Positions 9,805 to 19,266 of a stretch of DNA of 64,000 nucleotides are shown here, one piece after another; within the stretch, counting starts at the first letter, position 1, and each line of letters opens with the position of its first letter. Below the pieces are notes generated by a model. That model did not search any database and was not told the DNA's origin. It saw nothing but the letters and a program-made list of their open reading frames with translations. The DNA is from Rhodobacteraceae bacterium NBU2976 (GTDB lineage: Bacteria > Pseudomonadota > Alphaproteobacteria > Rhodobacterales > Rhodobacteraceae), in NCBI GenBank assembly GCA_023630215.1, contig JALPRQ010000002.1:372001-436000 (forward strand). Direction: 5' to 3'. A program made the translations under genes and the position numbers.

Positions 9805-10975
9805 GGCCTTCAAGCTGCGTCGCGGCCTTGTCCAGCCGCACCAGCGCCTCGTCGATTTCTTCGGTGGTGATGTTGAGCGGTGGCAGGATACGGATCACGT
9901 TATCCGCTGCCGGCACGGTAATGACATGCTGGTCATACCCCGCCTTTACCACATCCGCATTCATCGCCTTGCATTTGAGGCCCAGCATCAGCCCTCCGCC
10001 ACGCACGCTTTCGAAAATATCGGGATGCGCCGCGACCAACCCTTCCAGACCTTGGCGGAAATGCCCGCCTGCGCGGCTGACATTATCCAGAAACCCATCC
10101 TCCAGCATCGTGTCGACAACGGCCTTGCCAACGGCACAGCCCAACGGATTGCCGCCATAGGTGGACCCATGCGTGCCCAGCGTCATGCCGGATGCCGCCC
10201 GTTCCGTCGCCAGACACGCGCCCAGCGGGAACCCCCCGCCAATGCCCTTGGCCACCGTCATGATGTCCGGTGTCACCCCTGCCCATTCATGCGCAAACAG
10301 TTTCCCGGTTCGGCCCATACCGCACTGGATTTCGTCGAATATCAGCAACAGGCCATTATCATCGCAAATCTGGCGCAGCGCCTTCAGGAACCCGTCAGGC
10401 GCGACGTTAATCCCGCCCTCGCCTTGGATCGGTTCGATCAGGATCGCGGCGGTGGCGTCGGTGATTGCAGCCTTAACAGCCTCCAGATCGCCAAACGGTA
10501 CCTTGACGAAACCGGGCAGGATCGGGCCGAAACCCTTGACCATCTTGTCCCCACCCGACGCCGCAATCCCGGCGGACGATCTGCCATGAAACGCCCCCGT
10601 GAAGGTGATGATTTCAACCTTTTCCGGTTGGTCGATATGGCTGAAATATTTCCGCGCCATTTTGACCGCACATTCCATCGCCTCGGTGCCGGAATTGGTG
10701 AAAAACACCGTGTCGGCAAAGGTTGCATCGGTCAGCGCCTCAGCCAGCGCGTTCTGGTTGGGAATTTGATAGAGGTTCGACGTGTGCCACAGACGTCGTG
10801 CCTGGTCCTCCAAAGCGGCAACGAGCTTGGGATGCGCATGGCCAAGGGCGGCAACGGCAATGCCGGCGCCCAGATCCAGATAGCGCTCTCCCGTCTCGGT
10901 CTCCAGCCATGGGCCCTGACCTTTCACGAACGAAAGCGGTGCCCGCGCATATGTTGGCAATACGGGGCTAATCAC
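9797..10975 (-). CDS. argD: Acetylornithine aminotransferase
   Basis: PLP enzyme of arginine biosynthesis that converts N-acetylglutamate semialdehyde to N-acetylornithine; many homologues also act as succinyldiaminopimelate transaminase in lysine synthesis. The 392-residue class III aminotransferase shows [15 protein letters not shown] (phosphate binding, about 90-105), [12 protein letters not shown] (about 212) and the PLP lysine in [12 protein letters not shown] (about 240). It is first in argD-GNAT-argF and is divergent from gcrA. Confidence 0.95.
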   Translation of the reverse strand: MISPVLPTYARAPLSFVKGQGPWLETETGERYLDLGAGIAVAALGHAHPKLVAALEDQARRLWHTSNLYQIPNQNALAEALTDATFADTVFFTNSGTEAMECAVKMARKYFSHIDQPEKVEIITFTGAFHGRSSAGIAASGGDKMVKGFGPILPGFVKVPFGDLEAVKAAITDATAAILIEPIQGEGGINVAPDGFLKALRQICDDNGLLLIFDEIQCGMGRTGKLFAHEWAGVTPDIMTVAKGIGGGFPLGACLATERAASGMTLGTHGSTYGGNPLGCAVGKAVVDTMLEDGFLDNVSRAGGHFRQGLEGLVAAHPDIFESVRGGGLMLGLKCKAMNADVVKAGYDQHVITVPAADNVIRILPPLNITTEEIDEALVRLDKAATQLEGHA

Positions 10976-11149
10976 GTCATTATCTCCTTACCGGTCGATC
11001 CAAAAGAAAACACCCGTCGGCGACCGGGGCCGACAGGCGTGATATTCCTTTGCAATAAAGCGGTCGTTAAGTCAATGAAACCAAGGGCCACCCTTGTATA
11101 AACCCGCCAAACCCTTTAGATAGTTGCCCTGCACAAACGGAGAGACCGA

Positions 11150-11704
11150 ATGTCCTGGACTGACGAACGCGTTGCAACGCTGACCAAAATGTGGAGCGAG
11201 GGCCAATCCGCCTCGCAGATCGCCAAGGAATTGGGCGGTGTGACCCGCAATGCGGTTATCGGCAAGGTCCATCGTCTGGGCCTGTCAAACCGGACCACGA
11301 CAACGACCAAAGCGGCGCCCAAGAAGGAATCCGCCAAGCCAAAGGCCAAGGCGAAGGAGGCAGCGAAACCCGCCGCCAAGCCTGCGTCAGACGTCCCGGT
11401 TACGCGCGACATCCCGCGCAAGCGTCCAATCATCACGGCCGGTCAGCCGCTGCCACCCCAGCCTTCTGCGTCCGAAGTTAGCGCCGAAGCACTGGCCAAT
11501 GTCGCGAAGATCGAGAAGAAGGCCAAGAAGCTGACCCTGATGCAGTTGACCGAGCGCACCTGCAAATGGCCCATCGGCGACCCCGCGACCGAGGATTTCT
11601 GGTTCTGTGGCCATCCGGTTCAGGCGGGCAAACCCTATTGCGAAACGCACGTATCGGTCGCCTTCCAGCCGATGAGCAGCCGTCGCGATCGTCGCGCCCG
11701 CTAA
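11150..11704 (+). CDS. gcrA: GcrA cell-cycle transcriptional regulator
   Basis: The 184-residue protein begins with the GcrA signature (MSWTDERVATLTKMW, then GGVTRNAVIGKVHRLGL), a helix-turn-helix that in Caulobacter reads CcrM-methylated GANTC promoter sites with sigma-70. A long Ala/Lys/Pro-rich linker (about 50-115) follows, then the conserved C-terminal segment with CKWPIGDP and CGHPVQAGKPYC. GGAGAGACCGA precedes the ATG. It is a single-gene unit divergent from argD. Confidence 0.95.
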   Translation: MSWTDERVATLTKMWSEGQSASQIAKELGGVTRNAVIGKVHRLGLSNRTTTTTKAAPKKESAKPKAKAKEAAKPAAKPASDVPVTRDIPRKRPIITAGQPLPPQPSASEVSAEALANVAKIEKKAKKLTLMQLTERTCKWPIGDPATEDFWFCGHPVQAGKPYCETHVSVAFQPMSSRRDRRAR

Positions 11705-11926
11705 ATTTACGTTTGATTGTACGTGTGGCCTCGCAATTGGCATGGCTGATCGTGACCCGATCAGCCGCCAGCATCAATTAAAAGACATTCCTGTCGTCGT
11801 CCGATTGATCTGTCCCGACGATTGTGACTTGAAGACAAAGCCAGTCGCAGGCGATCCAAACCTCGCTCGACGTATGAAATCATTTTACCTGAATAAGCAG
11901 CCAGAATCGACCACCGAACCCGTTGC

Positions 11927-12595
11927 CTAGGTGGTGGCGTTATCCGTCGCGACCAACCAATTCCGCAGCGCCTTCATCGCCTGCGCAACCGATTGCGCGG
12001 ATTCCGGAACGCCCTTGGCGTGGTTGAACCCATGGTCAACACCGGGAAACGCCCGAACCAAAATGCGGGGCGACTTGTTCAGCGACTCCATCAATGCCTT
12101 GTTAAACGACGGGTCCTGCGTTCCGATCAGGATCAGGGACGGTTGTTCGGCTTTGCGAATGGCGTCTGCCAAACCTGTTTCCTTCAGGCTGGGGGTCAAC
12201 CAGACCATTCGCAGGTTCTTGAACGTCTTGCGGTTCGGAGCGGCCCATCCCATGGCGATGGTCCCAAGCGATTTTCCGATTACCGTGACGCGCTCGTAAT
12301 CGCCAAGCTTCTCGGCATGTTTCAGGATGTCTTCGCCGTCGGCCTTCACCTGCTCTAGCTGTTTGTCCTCAGCAAGCTTGCTAAATTTCTCGTCATCAGC
12401 ATAGGCGAGTTGCAAGGCCAGCGTATCCGCACCCCGATTATGCATCATGCTCGCAGCATAATGGAGCAGAGGCATCGCCATTCCATAGCGCAATCCGGGC
12501 AGGAAAATAACCAGCTCTTTCCCCTGACGCTTGGTATAACGCGCGGTAATTTCGCGTTTGCTTCTGGTTTTGATCGTCTGCAGTTCGCTTTCCAT
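11927..12595 (-). CDS. Alpha/beta-hydrolase-fold protein
   Basis: A 222-residue hydrolase of unknown substrate. It has the nucleophile elbow GKSLGT (Ser109), a likely acid in ILIGTQDPSF (about 155) and a likely base in GVDHGFNH (about 190), the usual Ser-Asp-His order. The oxyanion region is FLPGLRYG (about 31-38). There is no signal peptide, so it should be cytosolic. The ATG at 12595 follows GGTGG and is preferred to a GTG three codons upstream. It lies downstream of phoB but 72 bp apart, so operon membership is uncertain. Confidence 0.78.
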   Translation of the reverse strand: MESELQTIKTRSKREITARYTKRQGKELVIFLPGLRYGMAMPLLHYAASMMHNRGADTLALQLAYADDEKFSKLAEDKQLEQVKADGEDILKHAEKLGDYERVTVIGKSLGTIAMGWAAPNRKTFKNLRMVWLTPSLKETGLADAIRKAEQPSLILIGTQDPSFNKALMESLNKSPRILVRAFPGVDHGFNHAKGVPESAQSVAQAMKALRNWLVATDNATT

Positions 12596-12667
12596 AAATT
12601 CCACCGATTGCTTGTATGTCGATGGCTTTGTTACCAGAGCCGACTGCAGGTCACAAACCGAATTTTC

Positions 12668-13363
12668 TTACCCGGAATAGGTCTCGTCCAACGCATAGCC
12701 TGACGACCGCACCGTTCGGATGGGATCGCGATCATTCTTGCGGTTCAGCGCCTTACGCAGTCGACCAACATGGACATCAACTGTGCGCGCTTCGACATAA
12801 ATGTCATGCCCCCACACACGGTCTAGCAACTGTTCACGGCTATAAACCCGGCCAGGGCGTTGCAACAACACGTCCAGCATTCGAAATTCAGTTGGCCCCA
12901 GAACAATATCGCGTTGACCGCGCTTGACCCGCATGGTTTCGCGATCCAGCGTGATATCGGCAAATGTCGCCACATCGCCCGCGATTGACGGGTTGGTCCG
13001 CCGCAACACCGCCTTGATCCGCGCGATCAGTTCGCTCATGGAAAAGGGTTTGGTGACAAAATCGTCCGCGCCTTTTTCGAATCCGCGCAGCCGATCTTCT
13101 TCTTCGCCACGTGCGGTCAGCATGACGATCGGCGTTTGATGCGTTTCCGTGCGGGCGCGCAATTGTCGACACAATTCGATCCCCGACACGTTTGGCAACA
13201 TCCAATCCAGCAAAATCAGGTCGGGTTCCGTGTCAATCGCCGCCAATACAACATCGTCACCATCTTCGACAACCGTCACCTGATACCCTTCGGCGGTCAG
13301 ATTATAATCCAGCAGGTGGCTGATCGCGGCTTCGTCTTCAACTACAAGGATTTTTGCGGACAT
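12668..13363 (-). CDS. phoB: Phosphate regulon response regulator PhoB
   Basis: OmpR/PhoB-family regulator of 231 residues. The receiver domain has the phosphoacceptor Asp53 in LILLDWMLP and the switch lysine in DDFVTKPFS (about 106). The C-terminal winged helix begins near 130 and includes EFRMLDVLLQRPGRVYSREQL and ARTVDVHVGRLRKAL. When phosphorylated by PhoR it activates the pst operon through Pho boxes. It is the last gene of pstS-pstC-pstA-pstB-phoU-phoB, 14 nt after phoU. Confidence 0.97.
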   Translation of the reverse strand: MSAKILVVEDEAAISHLLDYNLTAEGYQVTVVEDGDDVVLAAIDTEPDLILLDWMLPNVSGIELCRQLRARTETHQTPIVMLTARGEEEDRLRGFEKGADDFVTKPFSMSELIARIKAVLRRTNPSIAGDVATFADITLDRETMRVKRGQRDIVLGPTEFRMLDVLLQRPGRVYSREQLLDRVWGHDIYVEARTVDVHVGRLRKALNRKNDRDPIRTVRSSGYALDETYSG

Positions 13364-13377
13364 GCCCCTCTCCTATC

Positions 13378-14100
13378 CTAGTCCTCGGGGTTGATTGTAG
13401 CAAAGCCCAGACTGATTGGCTCGCCTTTGGGGCGGTCATCCCCCAGCGGTTCGCCCTTCACCACATAATAAATCATCTCTGAAATATGTGTGGTATGATC
13501 GCCAATCCGTTCCAGATTCTTGGCCACAAACAATAGCTGGCTTCCCAGACCGATCATCCGGCTGTCTTCCATCATATAGGTCACGACTTCCCGGAAAATG
13601 GCCGTATACATCTCGTCCAGTTCGACATCAGAGTTCCAGATTTCGACCGCCAGATTTGCATCCTTTTGGGCATGCGCATCCAGAATCCGCGACAATTGTG
13701 CACGGGTCGCCTTGCCCATTTGCAGGATCGAATTGGAAATCTTCACCGGCTTGGCATCCGCCAGATAGATAGAGCGGCGGGCGATGTTTTTTGCAAGATC
13801 CCCGATCCGTTCCAGCGTCGATGCGATTTTGATCGCCGACAGCAATATCCGCAGGTCCTGTGCCATTGGCTGACGCAGCGCGATGATCTGGGTCGACAAT
13901 TCCTCTAGCCCCAATTCCATCGCATCCAGCTGCTTGTCCATCATGATGACGTCCTGTGCCAGCTTCTTGTCGCGTTTCTTCAACGATTTCAGGGCCAGCG
14001 CCAGCAACTCTTCGACGACACCCCCCATTTCGCTGATCTTGGCCTGAACGTTCAGCAGATCGTCGTCAAAGGCCGAAACAATATGTTTTCTTTCGCTCAT
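13378..14100 (-). CDS. phoU: Phosphate signalling protein PhoU
   Basis: A 240-residue all-helical protein with two PhoU three-helix repeats (about 20-105 and 125-215), each with metal-binding acidic clusters such as ERIGDLAKNI and ERIGDHTTHI. It couples Pst transporter state to PhoR, holding the regulon off when phosphate is plentiful. GAGG precedes the ATG by 7 nt. It sits between pstB and phoB. Confidence 0.97.
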   Translation of the reverse strand: MSERKHIVSAFDDDLLNVQAKISEMGGVVEELLALALKSLKKRDKKLAQDVIMMDKQLDAMELGLEELSTQIIALRQPMAQDLRILLSAIKIASTLERIGDLAKNIARRSIYLADAKPVKISNSILQMGKATRAQLSRILDAHAQKDANLAVEIWNSDVELDEMYTAIFREVVTYMMEDSRMIGLGSQLLFVAKNLERIGDHTTHISEMIYYVVKGEPLGDDRPKGEPISLGFATINPED

Positions 14101-14118
14101 GGTATTACCTCAATGGGA

Positions 14119-14925
14119 TCAGCCGAAACGACCGGTGATATAGTCTTGCGTCCGCTGATCGTCGGGATTGGTGAATATGTGGTTTGTGTCATTATACTCC
14201 ACCAGATCCCCCAAATGGAAAAAGGCGGTCTTTTGCGATACGCGCGCGGCTTGCTGCATCGAGTGGGTTACGATCACCACGGAAAAATCTGCGCGCAACT
14301 CGTCGATCAGTTCTTCGATCTGTGCGGTGGCAATCGGGTCCAGCGCGGAACAGGGTTCATCCATCAACAACACCTCGGGGGCCGTCGCGATCGCGCGGGC
14401 GATACACAGACGTTGCTGCTGACCACCAGACAATCCGGTGCCGGGTTGATCCAAGCGATCCTTGACCTCGTTCCAAATGGCAGCCCGACGCAAGGACTGT
14501 TCGACCACCTCATCCAACTCGGCCTTGTTGCCGACTAGACCGTGAATTTTCGGTCCATAGGCGATATTGTCATAAATCGACTTTGGAAATGGGTTTGGCT
14601 TTTGAAACACCATGCCAACGCGGGCGCGCAATTGAACCGGATCCACGCGTGAGGCATAGATATCCTCGCCATCCAGACGAATGTCACCGGTCACCCGGCA
14701 GACTTCAATCGTATCATTCATTCGGTTCAGGCAGCGCAGAAAGGTGGATTTGCCGCAGCCCGACGGTCCGATGAACGCGGTTACGGTGTTATCCAGAATG
14801 TCGACAGTGACATCCTTGATCGCGTGCGTATCACCATAAAAAACATCAACGCCTTTGGTCGACATTTTAATGTCACGCGCCTCTATGCTGGCTTCACTCA
14901 TTCGCATGTTGGTCATGGAATCCAT
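14119..14925 (-). CDS. pstB: Phosphate ABC transporter ATP-binding protein PstB
   Basis: ATPase of the high-affinity phosphate importer, 268 residues. Walker A is GPSGCGKST (about 53), the signature is [14 protein letters not shown] (about 163), and Walker B is [13 protein letters not shown] (about 185). The N-terminus has an extra ~15 residues before the usual [13 protein letters not shown] start; AAGGAG lies 5 nt before the first ATG, so the longer form is kept. Translated 15 nt after pstA. Confidence 0.97.
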   Translation of the reverse strand: MDSMTNMRMSEASIEARDIKMSTKGVDVFYGDTHAIKDVTVDILDNTVTAFIGPSGCGKSTFLRCLNRMNDTIEVCRVTGDIRLDGEDIYASRVDPVQLRARVGMVFQKPNPFPKSIYDNIAYGPKIHGLVGNKAELDEVVEQSLRRAAIWNEVKDRLDQPGTGLSGGQQQRLCIARAIATAPEVLLMDEPCSALDPIATAQIEELIDELRADFSVVIVTHSMQQAARVSQKTAFFHLGDLVEYNDTNHIFTNPDDQRTQDYITGRFG

Positions 14926-14940
14926 TCCCGCTCCTTGCCG

Positions 14941-16725
14941 CTACCAGCGGCGTTCAAACCGTTTCCGTAAAAATACCGCCAACCCGTTCATTAGCACGAG
15001 GAACACCAGCAGCACCACAATTGTCGCCGCTGTCTTTGCCTCGAACGCCTGTTCGGGGAAATCCGACCAGCGGAAAATCTGCACCGGCAGGACCGACGCA
15101 CTGTCGGTGATCCCGCCCGGAATATCGACGATAAACGCCACCATCCCGATCATGATAAGGGGGGCGGTTTCGCCCAGCGCCTGCGCCATGCCGATAATCG
15201 TTCCTGTCAGGATACCCGGCATGGCCAGCGGCAACACATGGTGGAACGAGGTCTGCAATTTCGAAGCCCCAAGCCCCAACGCCGCATCGCGGATAGAGGG
15301 TGGCACCGCCTTGATCGCGGCCCGCGCAGCAATGATGATCGTCGGCAATGTCATCAGCGCCAACACGATACCCCCGGCCAGCGGCGCGGATCGCGGCACG
15401 CCAAACACACCAAGAAACACAGACAGGCCCAGAAGACCGAACACAATCGACGGCACCGCGGCAAGGTTGTTGATATTCACCTCGATAAAGTCATTCAGCA
15501 GGTTCTTTTTCGCGAATTCTTCCAGATAAATCGCGGCCAGAACTCCGATGGGGAAAGCCAGTGCCATTGTCACCAGCATCGTCCAGAAACTGCCCACAAC
15601 CGCGCCCCAGATCCCAGCCAATTCCGGCTCGCGGCTATCCCCGGCAGTAAAGAAGCGGGTGTTGAAAACGGTATCGATCCGATCCTGCGCTTTCAGCTGT
15701 TCGATCACAATAATCTGCGCGTCTGACACTTTGCGCCGCGCCTCGGGCACGTCATGTTCCAACAGTTGCCAATCCGAAGAGGTCTTGCCTTCGACCTCTT
15801 CCAATACGCCAAACACTTCACCTTCGGCCCCATTCGCGGACACGCTGGTCACTTTGACCCATGCGCCATCAACGACCACAAATGCTGACAGGTTTTCGGC
15901 ATCAAGCTCTTCTGACCCGGTGGTCAATGCCGCACGTGCTTCCAAATCGTCGGCGATAGCCAACAGGCGATCCCGCTCGGCGGTCCGCCGAAGTGCTTCT
16001 TCGGTATTTGTCTGGCGGTCTTCGTCATTGTCAGCCACCTCGGCGCGTCGTTCAAATTCGATCCGCCCGGCATCCTGCAAGGCCGCTTGACCACGATTAA
16101 ACGCCGCATCTTCCAACAAGGTTTCGCGCGCCAAGGTCAGAATTCCGGCGAAATCTGCCTGCGTCGAGGTAATCGAGATATCTTCACCATCGGTCGTATA
16201 TGTCAGCGTTCCCGACGTTTCCAACGGGATCAGATCACCATAATACCCTTTTAGATAAAGGTCCGTGACATCCGAAGCCAGGAATGCATATTCGATTTCC
16301 TGTCCAACCAGCTCGGGACTGGCAACCACATGATCGCGCAGTTCGAATTGTGCACCACCCGAGATCAATTCATTGCGCAGCATTTTGCGATTGTCGCGCC
16401 CGTTGACATAATCGAAATGCGCCAAAATGGCGTCGTTGGTCACATCCCCGAAATCACCCCGTCGGATAATGTCGATATCACCGGTTCCGTCGGGATCAAC
16501 ATCATTGGGGGTAATCGTCACCGGCAAGGAAATATAAGTTTCTGTCACTGCAAGCGTCGCCTTGGCCACCACGGACCACAAAAGCGATACCAAGGCCAGA
16601 ACCGCCAGGCTGATCGCCAGAATGCCATATGCCTGCAAGCGCAGCTGTGCGAATTTGCGTTTCTTCAACCGCGCCGCCGATTCCGGGGTGCCGTGGCGAT
16701 TGGTGATATCTGTCATCGAAACCAT
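14941..16725 (-). CDS. pstA: Phosphate ABC transporter permease PstA, extended form
   Basis: A 594-residue permease, about twice the length of E. coli PstA. One transmembrane helix (about 30-50) is followed by a periplasmic insert of ~320 residues (DUF3333 type) with a coiled-coil-like acidic segment near 235-285. The MetI-type permease core follows in the last ~230 residues, with the EAA-like loop AALGLGASKLQTSFHHVLPL. This architecture is usual in alphaproteobacteria; the role of the insert is not established. GAGG precedes the ATG, 12 nt after pstC. Confidence 0.95.
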   Translation of the reverse strand: MVSMTDITNRHGTPESAARLKKRKFAQLRLQAYGILAISLAVLALVSLLWSVVAKATLAVTETYISLPVTITPNDVDPDGTGDIDIIRRGDFGDVTNDAILAHFDYVNGRDNRKMLRNELISGGAQFELRDHVVASPELVGQEIEYAFLASDVTDLYLKGYYGDLIPLETSGTLTYTTDGEDISITSTQADFAGILTLARETLLEDAAFNRGQAALQDAGRIEFERRAEVADNDEDRQTNTEEALRRTAERDRLLAIADDLEARAALTTGSEELDAENLSAFVVVDGAWVKVTSVSANGAEGEVFGVLEEVEGKTSSDWQLLEHDVPEARRKVSDAQIIVIEQLKAQDRIDTVFNTRFFTAGDSREPELAGIWGAVVGSFWTMLVTMALAFPIGVLAAIYLEEFAKKNLLNDFIEVNINNLAAVPSIVFGLLGLSVFLGVFGVPRSAPLAGGIVLALMTLPTIIIAARAAIKAVPPSIRDAALGLGASKLQTSFHHVLPLAMPGILTGTIIGMAQALGETAPLIMIGMVAFIVDIPGGITDSASVLPVQIFRWSDFPEQAFEAKTAATIVVLLVFLVLMNGLAVFLRKRFERRW

Positions 16726-16737
16726 CTGGCTGCCCTC

Positions 16738-18114
16738 TTAATCATACATTTCGCGATATTTACGCACGACCGACAGGGCAATCATGTTCAGGATCAGCGT
16801 CACACAAAACAACGTAAACCCAAGCGTAAAGGCCGGACCCGCCGCCGTTTTTGCATCCGTGTCCCCGGTGATCAGCATGACGATCTGAACCGTGACAGTC
16901 GTTACCGCCTCCAACGGGTTGGCAGTAAAATTCGCCCCTTGCCCGGCGGCCATCACCACAATCATGGTTTCACCAACAGCGCGAGACACTCCCAACAGAA
17001 CCGCCGACACAATCCCCGGCAAAGCCGCAGGCAAGACCACTTGGCGGATCGTTTCCGCCTTTGTCGCCCCCAACCCATAGGACCCGTCGCGCAGGGATTG
17101 TGGCACCGCGTTAATAACATCGTCCGACAGCGAGGATATAAACGGAATGATCATGATCCCCATCACCACTCCTGCTGCCAATGCGCTTTCAGATGCCACA
17201 GACAGACCCAACGCCTCGCCCGAGCCGCGAATGAATGGGGCGACGGTAATCGCAGCGAAAAAGCCATAGACCACAGTCGGAATCCCCGCCAGAATTTCCA
17301 GCATCGGCTTTGCCCAAGCGCGCACCCGTGGTCCGGCGAAATCCGACAGATAGATCGCCGCGAACAATCCAATCGGAACCGCCACCAGCATGGCGATCAC
17401 GGTGATCAGCAAGGTTCCGGTAAATAGCGGCAGGGCACCGACTTTGTCCCCGTCAATGACACCTTCCTGCACACCGGACAGCGGGCTCCAGCGGGTGCCA
17501 TACAGGAACTTGTCCACACGCCATCCGATCTGGTTAAAGAAGGTCAATGTCTCGAAAATCAACGACAGAACGATCCCGACCGTCGTCAGGATTGCGATCG
17601 TGGCGCTAAACCACAGGATCACCTGAATGATGTTTTCTGACCGGTTGCGTGCCCGCCAGTCTGGCGAAATCTTGGCAAGGGTGACAAACCCGACTCCGAC
17701 CGCCGACGCAATCGCCAAGGCAACCGACACCCAGACCCGCAGCGTGTTACCGCTTCCATAGGCAGCGGCAATCGATGTGCGCACTTCGCCTGTGCGTGAC
17801 GCCAATGTGCCATCCGATATGGCCTTGGCGTCGTTCAGGATCAGATCATGTTCGATAATCGGCGCATCCGGAAGGGCAGCGCGGATATCTGCCATCAACT
17901 GCGCATCCAGCCACAATCGCCAGCCAACCGACAGAACGATCAGCACAACCAGTCCGACAATAAGCACCCACAAAAAGGAATATAGCCCGTGATAAGCCGG
18001 GCGGGAATGAAGACTTGCCAGCTTGCCAGCGCTCACCTGAACCGCACGTCCCCGCGCCAGAATGGAAAACCCTATGGCAAGACCAAAGATCAGAAGGGCA
18101 GTTAAAGGCAGCAT
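16738..18114 (-). CDS. pstC: Phosphate ABC transporter permease PstC
   Basis: The second permease of the phosphate importer, 458 residues, longer than E. coli PstC because of an N-terminal region with two or three extra membrane segments and a periplasmic loop (residues 1-180). The permease core carries the EAA-type loop GLGATKAETIRQVVLPAALP (about 345). It pairs with PstA. The 54-bp gap to pstS holds no clear terminator, so read-through from pstS is expected. Confidence 0.95.
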   Translation of the reverse strand: MLPLTALLIFGLAIGFSILARGRAVQVSAGKLASLHSRPAYHGLYSFLWVLIVGLVVLIVLSVGWRLWLDAQLMADIRAALPDAPIIEHDLILNDAKAISDGTLASRTGEVRTSIAAAYGSGNTLRVWVSVALAIASAVGVGFVTLAKISPDWRARNRSENIIQVILWFSATIAILTTVGIVLSLIFETLTFFNQIGWRVDKFLYGTRWSPLSGVQEGVIDGDKVGALPLFTGTLLITVIAMLVAVPIGLFAAIYLSDFAGPRVRAWAKPMLEILAGIPTVVYGFFAAITVAPFIRGSGEALGLSVASESALAAGVVMGIMIIPFISSLSDDVINAVPQSLRDGSYGLGATKAETIRQVVLPAALPGIVSAVLLGVSRAVGETMIVVMAAGQGANFTANPLEAVTTVTVQIVMLITGDTDAKTAAGPAFTLGFTLFCVTLILNMIALSVVRKYREMYD

Positions 18115-18168
18115 GGCAAGTATCCATTTGCGGCGAAGGGCCCGGTGGCCCTCCGCCAGGGTTTCAGA

Positions 18169-19149
18169 TCAATCCCAATCGGAACCGGTCAGGACAGTCA
18201 GAGTATTCACACGCTCGGCGTTTTCTTCGAACATGTCTTCGGGCAGCGGGATAAGGCCCTTGTCGGACAAATATCCATCTTCACCAGCCGCATCTTCGGA
18301 CGAGAACTCAGCCGCATATTCAGCGATCCCCGGGATCACGCCAACATGCGCAACCTTGATGTAGTAGTAAAGCGAACGCGAAACCGGATAATCGCCGGAT
18401 GCGATATTGTCGAAGGTCGGCTCAACCCCATCAACATCCGCGCCTTTGATAGCGTCAGAGTTCTGGTCAAGGAACGAGAAACCAAACACGCCCAGCGCGT
18501 TCGGGTTGGCTTCCAGTTTGGACACGATCAGGTTGTCGTTTTCACCGGCATCAACATAAACGCCGTCTTCGCGGATGGACACTTCGTCACAATCAATACC
18601 TGCGCCTTCGCAGCCCTCGTGCATCACCAGCTCTTCAAACGCGTCGCGCGTGCCCGAGGATGGCGGTGGGCCCAGAACTTCGATCTTGATCGCCGGCAGC
18701 GACGGATCAACTTCGTTCCACATGGTCGGCTTCGGACCATTTTCAGCCAGTGCGATTACCAGCTGTTCGCGGGTCAGGCTAAAGGACGGGCCGGAAATCG
18801 CGTTGGCCACAACGATACCGTCATAACCCACAATCGATTCCACGATGTCGGTGACACCGTTTGCTTGGCAATCGTCGAATTCGGATTTCTTCATGCGACG
18901 CGATGCGTTGGTGATATCCGGATGCTCTTCACCAACTCCGGCGCAGAACAGCTTCAGACCGCCGCCAGAACCAGTCGATTCCACAACCGGGGTTGGGAAA
19001 TCGGTGGTGTTGCCGAACTGTTCAGCCACTGCGGTCGAGAACGGGAAAACGGTGGACGAACCGACGATGCGGATCTGGTCACGTGCGGACGCGGCGCCAG
19101 CTGCAAGCGAAACGATGGCTGTTGCCGTCAGGAAATGAGAAAGTTTCAC
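18169..19149 (-). CDS. pstS: Phosphate-binding periplasmic protein PstS
   Basis: Periplasmic high-affinity phosphate receptor, 326 residues. The signal peptide is KLSHFLTATAIVSLAAGAAS with cleavage near ASA-RD. The mature protein has phosphate-site features IRIVGSSTVFPF and ESTGSGGGLKLFCAG, and a later SSGTRDAFEE. The GTG at 19149 is chosen because GGAGA precedes it by 7 nt and the signal peptide begins there; an upstream ATG would add eight residues without a good ribosome site. First gene of the pst operon, under the Pho boxes at 19226-19265. Confidence 0.95.
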   Translation of the reverse strand: MKLSHFLTATAIVSLAAGAASARDQIRIVGSSTVFPFSTAVAEQFGNTTDFPTPVVESTGSGGGLKLFCAGVGEEHPDITNASRRMKKSEFDDCQANGVTDIVESIVGYDGIVVANAISGPSFSLTREQLVIALAENGPKPTMWNEVDPSLPAIKIEVLGPPPSSGTRDAFEELVMHEGCEGAGIDCDEVSIREDGVYVDAGENDNLIVSKLEANPNALGVFGFSFLDQNSDAIKGADVDGVEPTFDNIASGDYPVSRSLYYYIKVAHVGVIPGIAEYAAEFSSEDAAGEDGYLSDKGLIPLPEDMFEENAERVNTLTVLTGSDWD

Positions 19150-19225
19150 GGGGAAATCTCCGTTGGTTTTCAAAACTGCCCGACCACCTCGCGCGGTCGG
19201 ATCGCTGGCACCCTATGTTGGGTTG

Positions 19226-19265
19226 GTCGCAGTTCTATTGCAGTTTTACGACAGTTTCATGACTG
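19226..19265 (-). promoter_or_regulatory. Pho box array before pstS (four phased half sites)
   Basis: Read on the minus strand, this is CAGTCAT-gaaa-CTGTCGT-aaaa-CTGCAAT-agaa-CTGCGAC: four 7-nt units at exact 11-nt spacing, matching the PhoB consensus CTGTCAT separated by 4 A-rich bases. The array begins 1 nt past the phoR stop codon and ends about 77 nt before the pstS GTG, so PhoB should activate pstS from within the phoR-pstS gap, separately from phoR. Confidence 0.85.
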
Positions 19266-19266
19266 T

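Noticed and set aside
10986-11045. GTCGGC/GCCGAC hairpin in the argD-gcrA gap as an attenuator
   Set aside because: Stem is short, there is no leader peptide with arginine codons, and it lies between divergent promoters.
9803-11101. A 432-codon plus-strand frame
   Set aside because: Shadow of argD on the opposite strand; no recognisable domain.
11742-11930. A 62-codon plus-strand frame after gcrA
   Set aside because: No ribosome-binding site and no recognisable features; more likely non-coding.
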